Assembly: GCA_039000515.1 (NCBI GenBank)
Contig: JBCFYV010002255.1
Location: 46,968,812 to 47,032,811 of the forward strand
DNA length: 64,000 nucleotides
Direction of reading: 5' to 3'
Source of the DNA: Timema cristinae
Taxonomy: Eukaryota > Arthropoda > Insecta > Phasmatodea > Timematidae
The notes beneath the pieces are model-generated. The model was not told the origin of the DNA. It did no database searches and saw only the letters and a program-made list of their open reading frames with translations. The position numbers and the translations under genes were made by a program. Positions 17,101 to 28,499 of the stretch are shown here, one piece after another (the stretch's first letter is position 1; the number at the start of each line of letters is the position of its first letter).

Positions 17101-20100
17101 ACCAGGTCAATGTCAGTGCTAACTGCTCGTTCCAGAGCCAGCCATACCTGTGACCAGGTCACTTTCAGTGCTAACTGCTAGTTCCAGAGCCTTACCTGTG
17201 ACCAAGTCACTGTCAGTGCTAACTTCTAGTTCCAAAGCCATACCAATGACAATGTCGCTGTCTGTGCTAACTGCTAGTTCCAGAGCCATAACTGTGACCA
17301 GTTCACTGTCAGTGCTAACTGCTAGTTCCAGAGCCATACCTGTGACCATGTCACTGTCAGTGCTAACTGCTAGTTCCAGAGTCATATTTGTGACCAGGTC
17401 ACTGTCAGTGCTAATAACTAGTTCCAGAGTCATCCATACCTGCGACCAGGTCACTGTCAGTGCTAACTGCTAGTTCAAGAGTCAGCCATACCTGCGACCA
17501 GGTCACTGTCAGTGCTAACTACTAGTTTCAAAGTCAGCCATACCTGTGACTAAGTCACTGTCAGTGCTAACTGCTAGTTACATACTAAGCCATACCTGCG
17601 ACCAGGTCACAGTCAGTGCTAACTGTAAGTTCCAGAGTCAACCATACCTGCGACCAGGTCTTTGTCAGTGCTAACTGCTAGTTCCAAAGCCAGCCATACC
17701 TGTGACCAGGTCACTGTCATGCTAACTGCTAGTTCCAGAGTCAGCCATACCTGTGAGCAGGTCACTGTCAGTGCTAACTACTAGTTACTTAGTCAGCCAT
17801 ACCTGTGACCAGGTCACTGTCAGTGCAAACTGCTCGTTCCCAAGACAGCCATACCTGTGACCAGGTCACTTTCAGTGCTAACTGCTAGTTCCAGAGTCAG
17901 CCATACCTGCGACCAGGTCACTGTCAGTGCTAACTGCTTGTTCCAGAGTCAGTCAATCCGTGACCATATCACTGTCAGTTCTAACTGCTAGTTCCAGAGT
18001 CAACCATACCTGTGACCAGGTCACTGTCAGTGCTAACTGCTAGTTCCAGAGTCGGCCATACCGGCGACCAGGTCACGGTCAGTTCTAACTGCTATTTCCA
18101 GAGTCAGCCATACCATTAACCATGTCACTGTCAGTGCTAACTGCTAGTTCCAGAGCCATACCTGTGACCATGTCACTGTCAGTGCTAACTGCTAGTTCCA
18201 GAGTCAGCCATAACTGTGACCAGGTCACTGTCAGTGCTAACTGATAGTTTCAGAGCCATACCTGTGACCTGGGTCAATGTCAGTGCTAACTGCTAGTTCC
18301 AAGAGCCATACCTGGACCAGTCACTGTCAGTGCTAACTGCTAGTTCCAGAGCCATACCTGTGACCAGGTCACTGTCAGTGCTAACTGCTAGTTCCAGATC
18401 CAATACCTGAACCAGGCACTGTCAGTGCTAACTGCTAGTTCCAGAGCCTACCTGTGACCAGGTCACTGTCAGTGCTAACTGCTAGTTCCAGAGCCATACC
18501 TGTGACCAGGTCACTGTCAGTGCTAACTGCTAGTTCCAGAGCCCTATAACCTGTGACCAGGTCACTGTCAGTGCTAACTGCTAGTTCCAGAGCCATACCT
18601 GTGACCAGGTCACTGTCAGTGCTAACTGCTAGTTCCAGAGCCATACCAGTGACCAGGTCACTGTCAGTGCTAACTGCTAGTTCCAGAGCCATACCTGTGA
18701 CCAGGTCACTGTAAGTGCTAACAAATATTTCCAGAGTCAGCCATACCTGTGATCAGGTCACTGTCAGTGCTAACTGCTAGTTCCAGAGTCAGCCATACCT
18801 GCGACCGGGTCACTGTCAGTGCTAACTGCTATTTCCATAGTCAGCCATACCATCGACCAGGTCACAGTCAGTGCTAACAACTAGTTCCTGAGCCATACCT
18901 GTGACCAGGTCACTGTCAGTACTAACAACTTGTTCCAGAGTCAACCATTCCTGTGATCAGGTCACTGTCAGTGCTCACTGCTAGTCCCAGAGTCAGCCAT
19001 ACCTGCGACCAGGTCACTGTCAGTGCTAACAAATAGTTCCAGAGTCAGCCATACATTCGACCAGGTCACTGTCAGTGCTAACTGCTAGTTCCAGAGTGAG
19101 CCATACCTGTGACCAGGTCACTGTCAGTGCCAACTGCTAGTTTCAGAGCCATACCTGTGGCCAGGTCACTGTCAGTGCTAAACACAACTTGTTCAGAGTC
19201 ATCCATACCTGTGACCAGGTCACTGTCAGTGCTAACTGCTAGTTCCAGAGTCAGCCATACCTGTGACCAGGTCACTGTCAGTGCTAATTGCTAGTTACAT
19301 AGTCAGCCAAACCTGTGACCAGGTCACTGTCAGTGCTAACTGCTAGTTCCAGATTCAGCCATACCTTTGACCCTGTCACTGTCAGTGCTAACTGCTAGTT
19401 CCAAAGTCAGTCATACCTGCGACCAGGTCACTGTCACTGCTAACTGCTAGTTCAGAGTCAGCCATACCTGTGACCAGGTCACTGTCAGTGCTAACTGCTA
19501 GTTCCAGAGCAGCCATACCTGTGACCAGGTCACTGTCAGTGCTAACTGCTAGTTCAAGAGCCATACCTGTGACCAGGTCACTGTCAGTGCTAACTGCTAG
19601 TTCCAGATCAGCCATACCTGTGACCAGGTCACTGTCAGTGCTAACTGCTAGTTCCAGAGTCAACCATACCTGGACCAGTCACTGTCAGTGCTAACTGCTA
19701 GTTCCAAGTAGCCATACCTGGACCAGTCACTGTCAGTGCTAACTGCTAGTTCCAGAGTCACCATACCTGTGACCAGGTCACTGTCAGTGCTAACTGCTAG
19801 TTCCAGAGTCGCCATACCTGTGACCAGGTCACTGTCAGTGCTAACTGCTAGTTCCAGAGTCAGCCATACTGTGACCAGTCACTGTCAGTGCTAACTGCTA
19901 GTTCCAGAGTCACATACCTGTGACCAATGTCACTGTCAGTGCTAACTGCTAGTTCCAAGTCAGCCATACCTGTGACCAGGTCACTGTCAGTGCTACATCT
20001 TAGTTCCAGAGTCAACCATACCTGTGACCAGGTCACTGTCAGTGCTAACTGCTAGTTCCAGAGACCATACCTGTGACCAGGTCACTGTCAGTGCTAACTG

Positions 20101-20753
20101 CTAGTTCCAGAGTCAGCCATACCTGTGACCAGGTCACTGTCAATTCTAACATCTAGTTACATAGTCAGCCAAACCTGTGACTAGGTCACTGTCAGTGCTA
20201 ACTGCTAGTTCCAGAGTCAGCCATACCTGTGACCAGATCACTGTCAGTGCTAACTGCTAGTTTCAGAGCCATACCTGTGTCCAGGTCACTGTCAGTTCTA
20301 ACTGCTAGTTCCAGAGTCAGCCATACCTAGACCAGGTCACTGTCAGTGCTAACTGCTAGTTCCAGAGTCAACCATACCTGTGACCAGGTCACATTCAGTG
20401 CTAACTTCTAGTTACATAGTCAGCCAAACCTGTGACCAGGTCACTGTCAGTGCTAACTGCTAGTTCCAGAGTCAGCCATACCTGTGACCAGATGACTGTC
20501 AGTGCTAACTGCTAGTTCCAGGGTCAGCCATATCTACGACCAGGTCACTGTCAGTGCTAACTGCTAGTTCCAGAGTCAGCCATACCTACGACCAGGTCAC
20601 TGTCAGTGCTAACTGCTAGTTCCAGAGTCAACCATACCTGTGCCATGTCACTATCAGTGCTAACTGCTAGTTCCAGAGTCAGCCATACCTGTGACCAGAT
20701 CACTGTCAGTGCTAACTGCTAGTTCCAGAGTCAGCCATACCTGTGACCAGGTT
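14120..20753. repeat. Satellite array, right block
   Basis: Same 48/52-bp units as 1-2,332. Units at about 18,400-18,720 are nearly identical 48-mers, while 14,700-18,000 is more diverged. One-base deletions cluster again at 18,300-20,000. The array ends at CTGTGACCAGG near 20,753. All reading frames of 60-110 residues inside it are periodic artefacts. Confidence 0.97.
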
Positions 20754-21362
20754 GTTGTCCCATACCAGGTGCAGGTCCACTCATCGAAATAAATGTGGTC
20801 ATCGACACGCAGAAGTAGCGGGGTGCAAGTGGTCGACACAAGTAAGACCAACCCGTCGACAATCTCCAGTATCGACACAATAGGCCTTATAATACACTCT
20901 AACAAAGACTATTTTGTAATATAATATAATATAATATATAAATTAATTATTTAAAAGCTTGTTGGAGCAGTTTAAATTATACACAATTTATAGCCATAAC
21001 GAACACAATAATACAATATGGTTGTCAAGATAATTCTATGACCAGATACACTTAATACACAATTAGTTGTGGAATTTTATTTTTTCTGTCTTGATCGCTA
21101 AAGTAACTAAATACCAAGAATAATTAACAGAATAAATTTTAATACCATATAAACTATATTGTGTGTTGGTTGTTTTGTAGGCTATTGACATTAGTAGACA
21201 AATTGTGATTCTTTATCAAATAAAACTTTCACATAGGTAGGGTTTAAGATTTAAAATCTTTATTTGGTTTTATTTTATATTTACGTGGACAAATATTCAT
21301 ACGACAGATTAATTCTCCCACTAAAAGGTAGCTTAAAATACAGTATAGAGAGGGAAATAATA
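20754..21362. other. Satellite edge and AT-rich spacer
   Basis: 20,754-20,905 is GC-richer unique sequence that reads open on the minus strand (starting MLECIIRPIV) and continues into satellite. No family is recognised and it may be chance. 20,906-21,362 is AT-rich with no feature seen. Confidence 0.4.
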
Positions 21363-21505
21363 CTCGGTGGCTTCATGGTTTAAGACGTCACTCTCGCAAT
21401 AGATTGGACTGCTGATTATATGGAGATCAGGGTTAGAATCGGGTGTACGGAGGGTGGTTTTTCCTAAATGGCTTTCCACAAACTCTCGACGCTTTTCTCT
21501 AAATT
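21363..21505 (+). repeat. tRNA-derived SINE, family 2
   Basis: CGGTGGCTTCATGGTTTAAG (A-box region), a CACTCTCGCA arm, GGAGATCAGGGTTAGAATCG (B box, diverged), then a body with TGGTTTTTCC and CTCTAAATTTACC. Confidence 0.7.
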
Positions 21506-21711
21506 TACCTTCCACATCTTGTTAGACAAACCCCAGGGTGCGGACCTCAGTCGTAATTTTTAAAATCAAATATAGCTTTAGAACGTGTGACTATTGGGAA
21601 GTGCATCACTAAACTCCATTAACCATTTTAACAACGTGTCTTACTACCCGTTCAAGTTATACGCTTATGTACTAATTACGCAAGTGAATTAGGGATTTGG
21701 AAGGTTGAATT
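21506..21711. other. Spacer with SINE-tail-like sequence
   Basis: Contains TCTTACTACCCGTTCAAGTT near 21,640, inverse of the shared SINE 3' tail (GGGTAGTAAGA). It is probably the tail of the minus-strand SINE that follows. Confidence 0.5.
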
Positions 21712-21858
21712 TAGAGGCAGTGCACCCACCTTTGCGTGGAGTGAGAGTGGAAAACCATTTAGGGCACAGCACCCTCAGTGCACCCAACCGGGTTTGAACC
21801 ACGGTCAAGGCCAGTCCAACACGTGAGTAGCACGCTAGACCACGCAACCACCGAAGTG
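21712..21858 (-). repeat. tRNA-derived SINE, family 2
   Basis: The minus strand reads a head with GGTTGCGTGGTCTAGCGTGC, then CCGTGGTTCAAACCCGG (B box), then a body with CCACGCAAAGGTGGGTGCAC. The body resembles the TIR subrepeat of the large element. Confidence 0.75.
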
Positions 21859-22149
21859 GGTCAGTAAATTTTAAACGTTAACTATGTAGCTAGCGAAATC
21901 TTTAGGGTGTTTACATACATTGTGAGTCTGACACATTAGACAATGTGACTACCTATTCAGGTAGCTACAGAACCAAGACACAGAGAAAGCAGAAACTTGG
22001 TTTGAATACACATATTGTGAGCCTAAACTATTAAACGGAGTGATTGCTGGCGTGGAAGGATGCCAACACAAGCTTTTTATAAATACTTAGGGAAACTAGA
22101 AGATGTGCACCTCGGGAGTAGATGGCGGTGCGTTTTGCCTCACTTTGAC
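21859..22149. other. Spacer
   Basis: Unique sequence without recognisable gene. TTTATAAATACTTAGGG at 22,074 is TATA-like, but nothing coding follows that I recognise. Confidence 0.4.
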
Positions 22150-22230
22150 CCCGACGCTGATTGGCTTAGAGCTCGTCACGTGACCACGCCTCCTTGCTTT
22201 CTGATTGGCTGTTGGTTTCCCCTCCCCTTC
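22150..22230. promoter_or_regulatory. Cluster of CCAAT, E-box and GC-box-like sites
   Basis: ATTGG at 22,160-22,164 and 22,204-22,208 (inverted CCAAT), CACGTG at 22,177-22,182, CCACGCC at 22,184-22,190 and CCCCTCCCC near 22,219. Their density in 80 bases resembles a TATA-less promoter. No exon can be assigned, and it sits at the outer edge of the inverted arm beginning near 22,318. Confidence 0.3.
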
Positions 22231-22317
22231 CACCCTCCTCCTCCTGACCCCCTTTCCAGACATGTTGGTTCTTGTTCCAAACATGTTGGTACTTGTATTT
22301 TCTTGTTTTATATGTTC

Positions 22318-23320
22318 ACTTTTTTCCCGGTGACGTAATCATTGCGTGTTATGTCGCAACACTCCCCTCTGGATTTTCCCTGGTGACTCATACCTGGTTC
22401 CAGTATATTTACGTCTGACCTGAATTTCCCCTTTGGTTATTTCCATGGCGTCATGGGGTTAGCGACCTGTTGTCCTCCTTCAATGTCTCATAGGTTTATT
22501 TTTGGTTTTCTATGTAGCAATGGGTTTTCCCTGATGGCTTGCGCCATTTTGTCTGTTGAACAAGACAGGAATAGATCGTGACCTTGGATGATGTCACAAC
22601 CTTCCCCCTGGCAATGGTTTTACCGATGACGTCATCGCACTATCGCAACCCTGATGACTCATACCTGCCGCCAGTTTGATGTCACAACCCTCCCCCTTCT
22701 ATGTGGTAATGGTCTTTCCCTGGTGACGACATCAGACATTTGCGGATGAAGGTATCTGTATGGATCGGCGGAGTAAGGTAGAAAAGTTCCAGCGTTTACT
22801 AGGAGTGAGGGAGAGTAGAAAATCAACCAAGTTCACCCGAGCGAGATACGAACCCTCCAATTGCCATAACTATATGAGCTTGACATTTGGATTGTGTACC
22901 CAACATATATTCCAACCCAGATACCACTTAAACAACAAAGAAATTTAATGTTCACGATTATATTTTGATGTAATAATATATACATTTTACAAAAATTCAT
23001 AAGTAATACAATTATGAAGATTTTGAAATTATTTTAAATATTATTTAATGCCCTCAAATATATTTTGATGAAATAATATATAGCTACATAAATTTATAAT
23101 TAATAACAGGGCTGAATACTGATGACTCATAACTGGTGCCAGTTTGGTGGGCTCGACAAGACAGAAATAGATCGTAGTCTTGAAACTGTAAGCTAGGTCA
23201 TTGACTCTGGCAACCCTCCCCATCGACAATGGGTCTTTTTCCAGGTGATGTCGCAACTAATCACTGCAATGTCACAACCCCCTATGTGGTAATAGGTTTT
23301 CCCGGTGATATCGCAACTAG
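22318..23320 (+). repeat. Left inverted arm of second element
   Basis: Units with GACTCATACCTG, CAAGACAGGAATAGATCGTG, CTGGCAATGGTTTTACC and GATGACGTCATCGCA are inverse to 27,100-27,440. An AT-rich segment (22,945-23,100, with AAGTAATACAATTATGAAG) is inverse to 26,770-26,880. The arm is internally repeated and interrupted by a SINE. Confidence 0.75.
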
Positions 23321-24345
23321 AGACCATTGACAAAGCTCTAATTATGCAAAATCAGGTGCCTTGGAATCCTCAGTTAGGGGTTGCTACCCCCCACCACAAG
23401 AGTCTACTAAAATTGGTTGTTGGGTATCGTCCATCGACATGCGTGGATGTAGGTATCAGTCATGGGCCGGAGGAGTAAGGTAGTAATGTTCCAGAGTTTA
23501 CGTGGAGTGAGGGAGAGTAGAAAAACACCCCAGTTCACCCAAGCCTGATTCGAACCTACGACCTCCCCCACCATAACTATATGAGTGACATGTACACTTT
23601 CTTGCAAACCGTGTGGTAGGGATGATTAAAAATATTCCTGAGAGAGAAATACCTACAGTTTACACCACTGGGGATTCGATTCCCATCCCCGTCAGAATTA
23701 GATGAGCCTGACATTTAGACGGTGTGCAAATCGGGATTCGAACCTCGATATCTTTAGAACGGTTGTACTTCCTGCACCCCTACAATTTTCGAAGGGGCTT
23801 TGCTGGTTGACCAGGTTTTTCTAGAACAGGTAGAATATGTACCTGCATTTTATTGTGGAGAGAAAATCAAACGTCGATCACTCTTTATCAGCCGTCTAGT
23901 GACGCCTTAGACCATGCGACCATCGGTGCAAGTATACAAATTTAGATGGCACATACAACGGGTTTCGAACCTTTATATCTTTAGCGCATCTGATGTCTTT
24001 ATGTCTATTATAACGGTCTGACTTCCTGCACCTCCACTATTTTTGAAGGGGCTTTGTTGGTTGACCAGATTTTTCTAGACAAGGTAGAATGTGTACCCAC
24101 ATTTGATTGCAGTGAGAAAATCAAACGTTGATCACTCCGTTATCGGCTGTATAATGACGCCTTAGACCATGCAACCATCGATGCATGTATAGAATACACT
24201 GTGACGGTAGATACGGTAGATTGCTACACAAGGACCTAGTCTTTTTTTTGCCAGTGATGGGAATCAAATAGATCGGTTGAATTGATGGTTTCATTATCTA
24301 CCTTCACGCAAATGAAGGCACACTTACCTTTTAAATTATTCTTGA
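22750..24345 (-). repeat. Cluster of SINE copies and a ~235-bp direct duplication
   Basis: 22,750-22,895 and 23,445-23,600 are minus-strand SINEs with B boxes (GGTTCGAATCAGG-like) and a shared CTACTCTCCCTCACTCC body. 23,727-23,945 and 23,960-24,205 are two direct copies of a further unit (CTTCCTGCACC, GAAGGGGCTTTG, GGTTGACCAG, GACGCCTTAGACCATGC). 24,295-24,345 holds a plus-strand SINE body piece (CTACCTTCACGCAAATGAAG). Confidence 0.7.
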
Positions 24346-24423
24346 CTAGCAATCCCACATGGCATTGCCCGTGACCCACTGTGGTATTTTTTTAATAATA
24401 GCCTAATTAAAAAGCTAGCACTG

Positions 24424-25894
24424 ACAAGGACTTGCAGCAATTTGTACTCCCTCACAAGGTGTATACCAAGGAGCCTCTCAAGTCCAGGAATGCATTCTTT
24501 GGCGGGCGTACAAATTGTATCAAGCTCTTCCACGAAGCAGACCTATCTTGTGCGGAGAAGATCAAGTACTTGGATGTGTGTTCATTGTATCCATACGTTT
24601 GCAAGTACAAAAAATACCCCGTCAGCCACCCCAAAATTCACTTGGAACCAAATTGTCCGTCGATAGATCAAGTATAAGGCATAGCCAAAGTTACAGTGAC
24701 GCCTCCGTGGGATTTATTCCTGCCCGTATGTCCTACACGGATGCACGACAAGTTAATGTTCATCTTTTGCAGGAAATGCGGGGAGGAGAAAAACCAAGGT
24801 GCGTGTCAGCACAACGACAAAAAAGATCGCTGGTTGACAGGCGTCTGGGTGATTGACGAGATCCGGATAGCCGTTGAGAAATGCTACACCGTTGAAGCAA
24901 CACAAGAAGTGTGGGAGTACAATGTATCTGTTTACGACCGTCAGACTCATTCTGGCGGCCTGTTTTCGGGTATATTGATACTTTTTTGAAAATTAAGCAA
25001 GAAGCCAGCGGATGACCATAGTGGTGTACCTCACAAGAGGAAAAGTTAGCTTATATTCAAAATTATGAGGAAAGGGAGGGGGTAAAACTCGATTTCTACT
25101 CTGTCTGTAAAAATCCTGGTCTCCGCACTCTGGCTAAACTTTTTTTAAATTCACTATGGGGAAAGTTTGGGAAAAGACACGATTTTCCACACGTAGCCGT
25201 TGTTAACGTCTATCAGGGCGTCCACAAGTACCTGACGGATCCGTACATCAACGTGCACAGCGTCATTGATGTAAATGATGAGGTTATGTTCCTCAATTAC
25301 AAGGATGCGCGTGACGCATTGCGCTCCAACCCTAACACGAGTGTGGCGGTGGCGGTGGCGTGCTACACGACTGCTATGGCTAGGTTGCACTTATGCAGCA
25401 TCCTTGAACAATTGGGGGACCGCGTTTTGTATTATGTTACAGATAGCGTTCTATTTGCCGAATTCCCCGGCGATTGGAGTGCACCGACCGGAGACTTTTT
25501 AGGTGACCTCACTGATGAACTTCAGGATTACGGTCCGGGAAGCTACATTAGCACCTTTGTATCTGGCGGTCCCAAGAATTACGCGTACCGAGTTTGTGGT
25601 GGTGGCAATCCTGCCAAAACAAAAACGGTGTGCAAGGTTCGCGGGATCACCATACACTATGGCAACCGGAACGATGTTAATTTTGACGTTTTGAAAGCGA
25701 TGGTCACCGAACAGGCTGCGGAAAGATACATACAGATACCGCACAAAATTGTAAGAAAAGGTCTTGCGAATGTATGTACCGTTTCGCAGACTAAATTCTA
25801 CCGGCCCGTGTACACCAAATGTCGAATAACCGATGATTTTAATACGTTGCCGTTTGGATATCAGAGTCCTCGTAAGCGCACTCGCTACGACTAA
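24424..25894 (+). pseudogene. Degenerate protein-primed family B DNA polymerase
   Basis: Polymerase domain of the Polinton type, truncated at the 5' side. Visible in order: FFGGRTN and motif A (KYLDVCSLYPYV) near 24,505-24,600; a Cys/His segment (FCRKCGEEK) near 24,780; motif B (LFLNSLWGKFGKR) near 25,138-25,176; motif C near 25,430; and a conserved C-terminus ending RKRTRYD at the stop (25,892-25,894). Damage: an in-frame TAA at 24,675-24,677; a frameshift with extra stops around 24,985-25,020; and motif C reading YYVTDSV, so the first catalytic Asp of the expected DTD is Val. The exonuclease domain and N-terminus are missing. SLYP and the SLWGKFGKR motif B separate it from the intact polymerase at 6,709-10,527. 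Confidence 0.9.
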
Positions 25895-25931
25895 AAGGTG
25901 ATTATTTAGACGGGTTGAATAATCATCTTTT
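25893..25931 (+). terminator. Hairpin immediately after the polymerase stop
   Basis: AAAAGGTGATTATT and AATAATCATCTTTT form a 14-bp stem with one G-U pair around an 11-base loop, ending in a T run. It begins at the stop codon and may mark the 3' end of the transcript. Confidence 0.5.
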
Positions 25932-25934
25932 TTC

Positions 25935-26559
25935 TTTCACTCTAGACAGTTCCACTGACATACCATTTTCCAAAGATTTATGATTTTTTCATATTTTTTT
26001 CCTGCATGAAAACAAGCATATTTTTTAAATTTATTTTATGCACCCGGGCTACTTTTTTATATTTTTTTATTTGCCAGTACAATCCTCCGCCTACCTGATT
26101 TTTTTTCTAGACAATTAGTTGTTTGTATATATTTTAATTCTAGTCAACTGTTTGTATATATATATATATATTATAAATCTACTCAAATATAATAAACTGT
26201 TTGTATATATATATATATATATTTTTTTTTTTTCTTTTAAATTGAAACCGTCTCTATGTATATATCATATTTAGTACCGGAGCCGCTATTCCCCATCTAT
26301 ATTGTAATTATTCACAATATACTTTTCACTGTGTGTAAATAAATATTGTAAATAACCACAGTATACTCTTCACTGTGTATATACTTTTTCACGATTTAAA
26401 TAAATATTGTAAAACTGTTATGTTTATGCTAATAAATATATATATGTAAATATTCACAGTATACTTTACACTGTGTATATATTTTTTCATGACCAAATAA
26501 ATATTGTAAAGTTGTAATGTTTGTGTTTTAACGTCTAAACCCACACCTCCCTCCTATCC
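25935..26559. repeat. AT-rich spacer with (TA)n and ~100-bp repeats
   Basis: (TA)n near 26,157 and 26,203. Three degenerate copies at 26,300-26,520 contain CAGTATACTYTTCACTGTGT and AAATAAATATTGTAAA. No gene. Confidence 0.75.
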
Positions 26560-26594
26560 TATAAATACAAGCTCATATAGCTTATAAGCTCAGT
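26560..26594 (+). promoter_or_regulatory. TATA + TCAGT promoter without a gene
   Basis: TATAAATA at 26,560-26,567, and the A of TCAGT at 26,592, 32 bases downstream: a textbook arthropod core promoter. The sequence after it has no sizeable frame. It probably belonged to a gene of the second element that has been lost. Confidence 0.55.
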
Positions 26595-26769
26595 CTCAAA
26601 CATTATAGACAAGTTGAAACATCCATTTTCAGGCATAATAAGAGGCCCTTCCGTCCGTGAAAAGTCACATTTTGTAGCAGACTTTATCCGTCACTTGGAC
26701 ACAATGTGTGACATTAAATTTGATAAAATCACATGGTATTATGCTTTATGGAAACTGGGATTCGAACAA

Positions 26770-27440
26770 GATTCTTAACAACATATTAATTTAAAATAAG
26801 TTCAAGATTTTCATAATTGTATTACTTAAGATCTCTTTCGTAAAAAGTTAAATATATTATTATATCAAAATATTTTTGCGGACATTAAATTTCTTGTTGA
26901 TGTTTAAGTAACTAATTTGTTTTCTGTAAATGTTATATATTATGTCAGCGTAACAACATATTAATTTAAAATAATTTCAGGATCCTCATAAGTGTATTAC
27001 TTGTGATTTTTTTTGTAAAAGTAAATATAGCTCTACAAACGCTTATAAATAGACAGCCAAGTGGGCGCCCCCCTCTTTATATATATACACCCCCTCCCTC
27101 CATCATTTGACGTCACATGGTGCGAGAAGAAGTACAGGTTCACGATCTATTCTTGTCTCGACTTGTCTTGTCTGCCCGCCAACCTGGCACCAGGGAAAAA
27201 CCGTTGCCAGGGTCAATGACCTCAATATATATTCTTGTCTCAACTCGTCTTGTTGTGCCGACATATTGGCACCGGGGTTGCGACACACTGACCTAGTTCC
27301 CGATCTATTCTTGGCTTGTCTGCCCGTCAAGCTGACGCCAGGGGAAAACCCCCGTTTCCCGGGGCAATGACCTCAATATCTATTCTTATCTCAACTCGTC
27401 TTGTTAGGCCGACATACTGGCGCCAGGGTTGCGACAGGAG
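26770..27440 (-). repeat. Right inverted arm of second element
   Basis: Outer part 27,100-27,440 has two ~190-bp units (GATCTATTCTTGTCT, CTTGTCTGCCCG, GCCAGGGGAAAA, GGTCAATGACCTCAATAT). Inner part 26,770-27,030 has two direct copies of AACAACATATTAATTTAAAA. Both are inverse to 22,318-23,320. Confidence 0.75.
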
Positions 27441-28130
27441 GGGGGTTTCAAAGCAGGGGAACCATTTATCACACTCTACCCCCGACAGCCATAGCGCGAG
27501 GTTCGTTCCGGGACAGTCCATGGTGACGGTTCATTCTACATAAGACAGCCATAGCGCAAGGTTCTAATAAACTACAGCGCCCTAATCAATGAATAAAAAC
27601 TCCAACACTTCTATTCTAGACAAAAATCAATTAACAATCATTAATCATCAAGAACCAAAATGTCCAGGGTTGGTAGGGGAGGGCTGGTAGAGGGGAGGGG
27701 TGTGCTGTACAGAGCCATGTGACGGAGGAACCAATGTTCATTCAACATAAGACAGCCATAGCGCGAGGTTCTAATAAACAAATCAATGAATAAAACTCCA
27801 ACACCCAAAACCTAGCCAAAATCAATTAACAATCATCAAGAAATGAGCACACATATTAAAATCTGTGGGGGCCTCTGTCGGGGGAGGGGGGCATGGTCTC
27901 GGGAGTGGGTGGGGGAATTAACCGTATGTGGAATGATGGTTAATTGACATCACAATATACACTCTCGCCAACGTAAAATAGATTAGGGGCTGTAACAGGG
28001 GTCGTACTAGACTACTGATCTAGTATCCGTGATTAACATTCGGAAAAGATACAAGGGATAACTTTTGACAAATAATAATAGGAATAAAATTAGATAGAAT
28101 ATCTCATCCGACCCTGTCCTGTAAATCTCT
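27441..28130 (+). repeat. ~210-bp direct duplication
   Basis: 27,537-27,660 and 27,746-27,850 share ACATAAGACAGCCATAGCGC, GAGGTTCTAATAAAC and AATGAATAAAACTCCAACAC. A third partial copy of GACAGCCATAGCGCGAGG lies at 27,485. No gene seen in the remainder. Confidence 0.85.
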
Positions 28131-28304
28131 GTAGGCCGTGAGTGTCCTCAAAAATACCAATCCAAAGTGGCTGCAAAGAGACTCTATTTCAGTTTCTCCA
28201 TATCCTGGGTGTATTTTTGATAGCCATTCACCAGTTTATAGAACAGAAAGCTCTGAAATTTTGTCGGCCTTTCTGATAATGGTGTTTGTAAAGCCTGGTT
28301 GTGA

Positions 28305-28450
28305 TCATGGTGCAGTTCCAGAATTTGAACTGGGCCCAGTCGACAACGGTGCAGTTCTAGAATTTGAACTGGGCCCAGTCGACAACGGTGCTATTCCAGA
28401 ATTATAACTGGACTCAATCGACAACGAGGCAGTCCCAGAATTTTAACTCG
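28305..28450 (+). repeat. 39-bp tandem repeat (x3-4)
   Basis: Units with GCAGTTCCAGAATTTGAACT and GGGCCCAGTCGACAACG. Later copies decay. Confidence 0.9.
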
Positions 28451-28499
28451 GCCCATTATACGATATCTCACCAACTTTGATGGCAGCACGATTTGATAT

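Larger units (their letters stand above)
22318..27440. mobile_element. Remnant of a second pPolB TIR element
   Basis: A broken protein-primed polymerase (24,424-25,894) lies between inverted arms whose order is mirrored on both sides (GC-rich units outside, the AT-rich TAATAATATAT segment inside). SINE copies have landed in the left half. Outer ends and a target duplication cannot be defined. Its polymerase differs in sequence from the one at 6,709-10,527, so this is a different Polinton-like lineage and not a copy of the first element. Confidence 0.65.
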
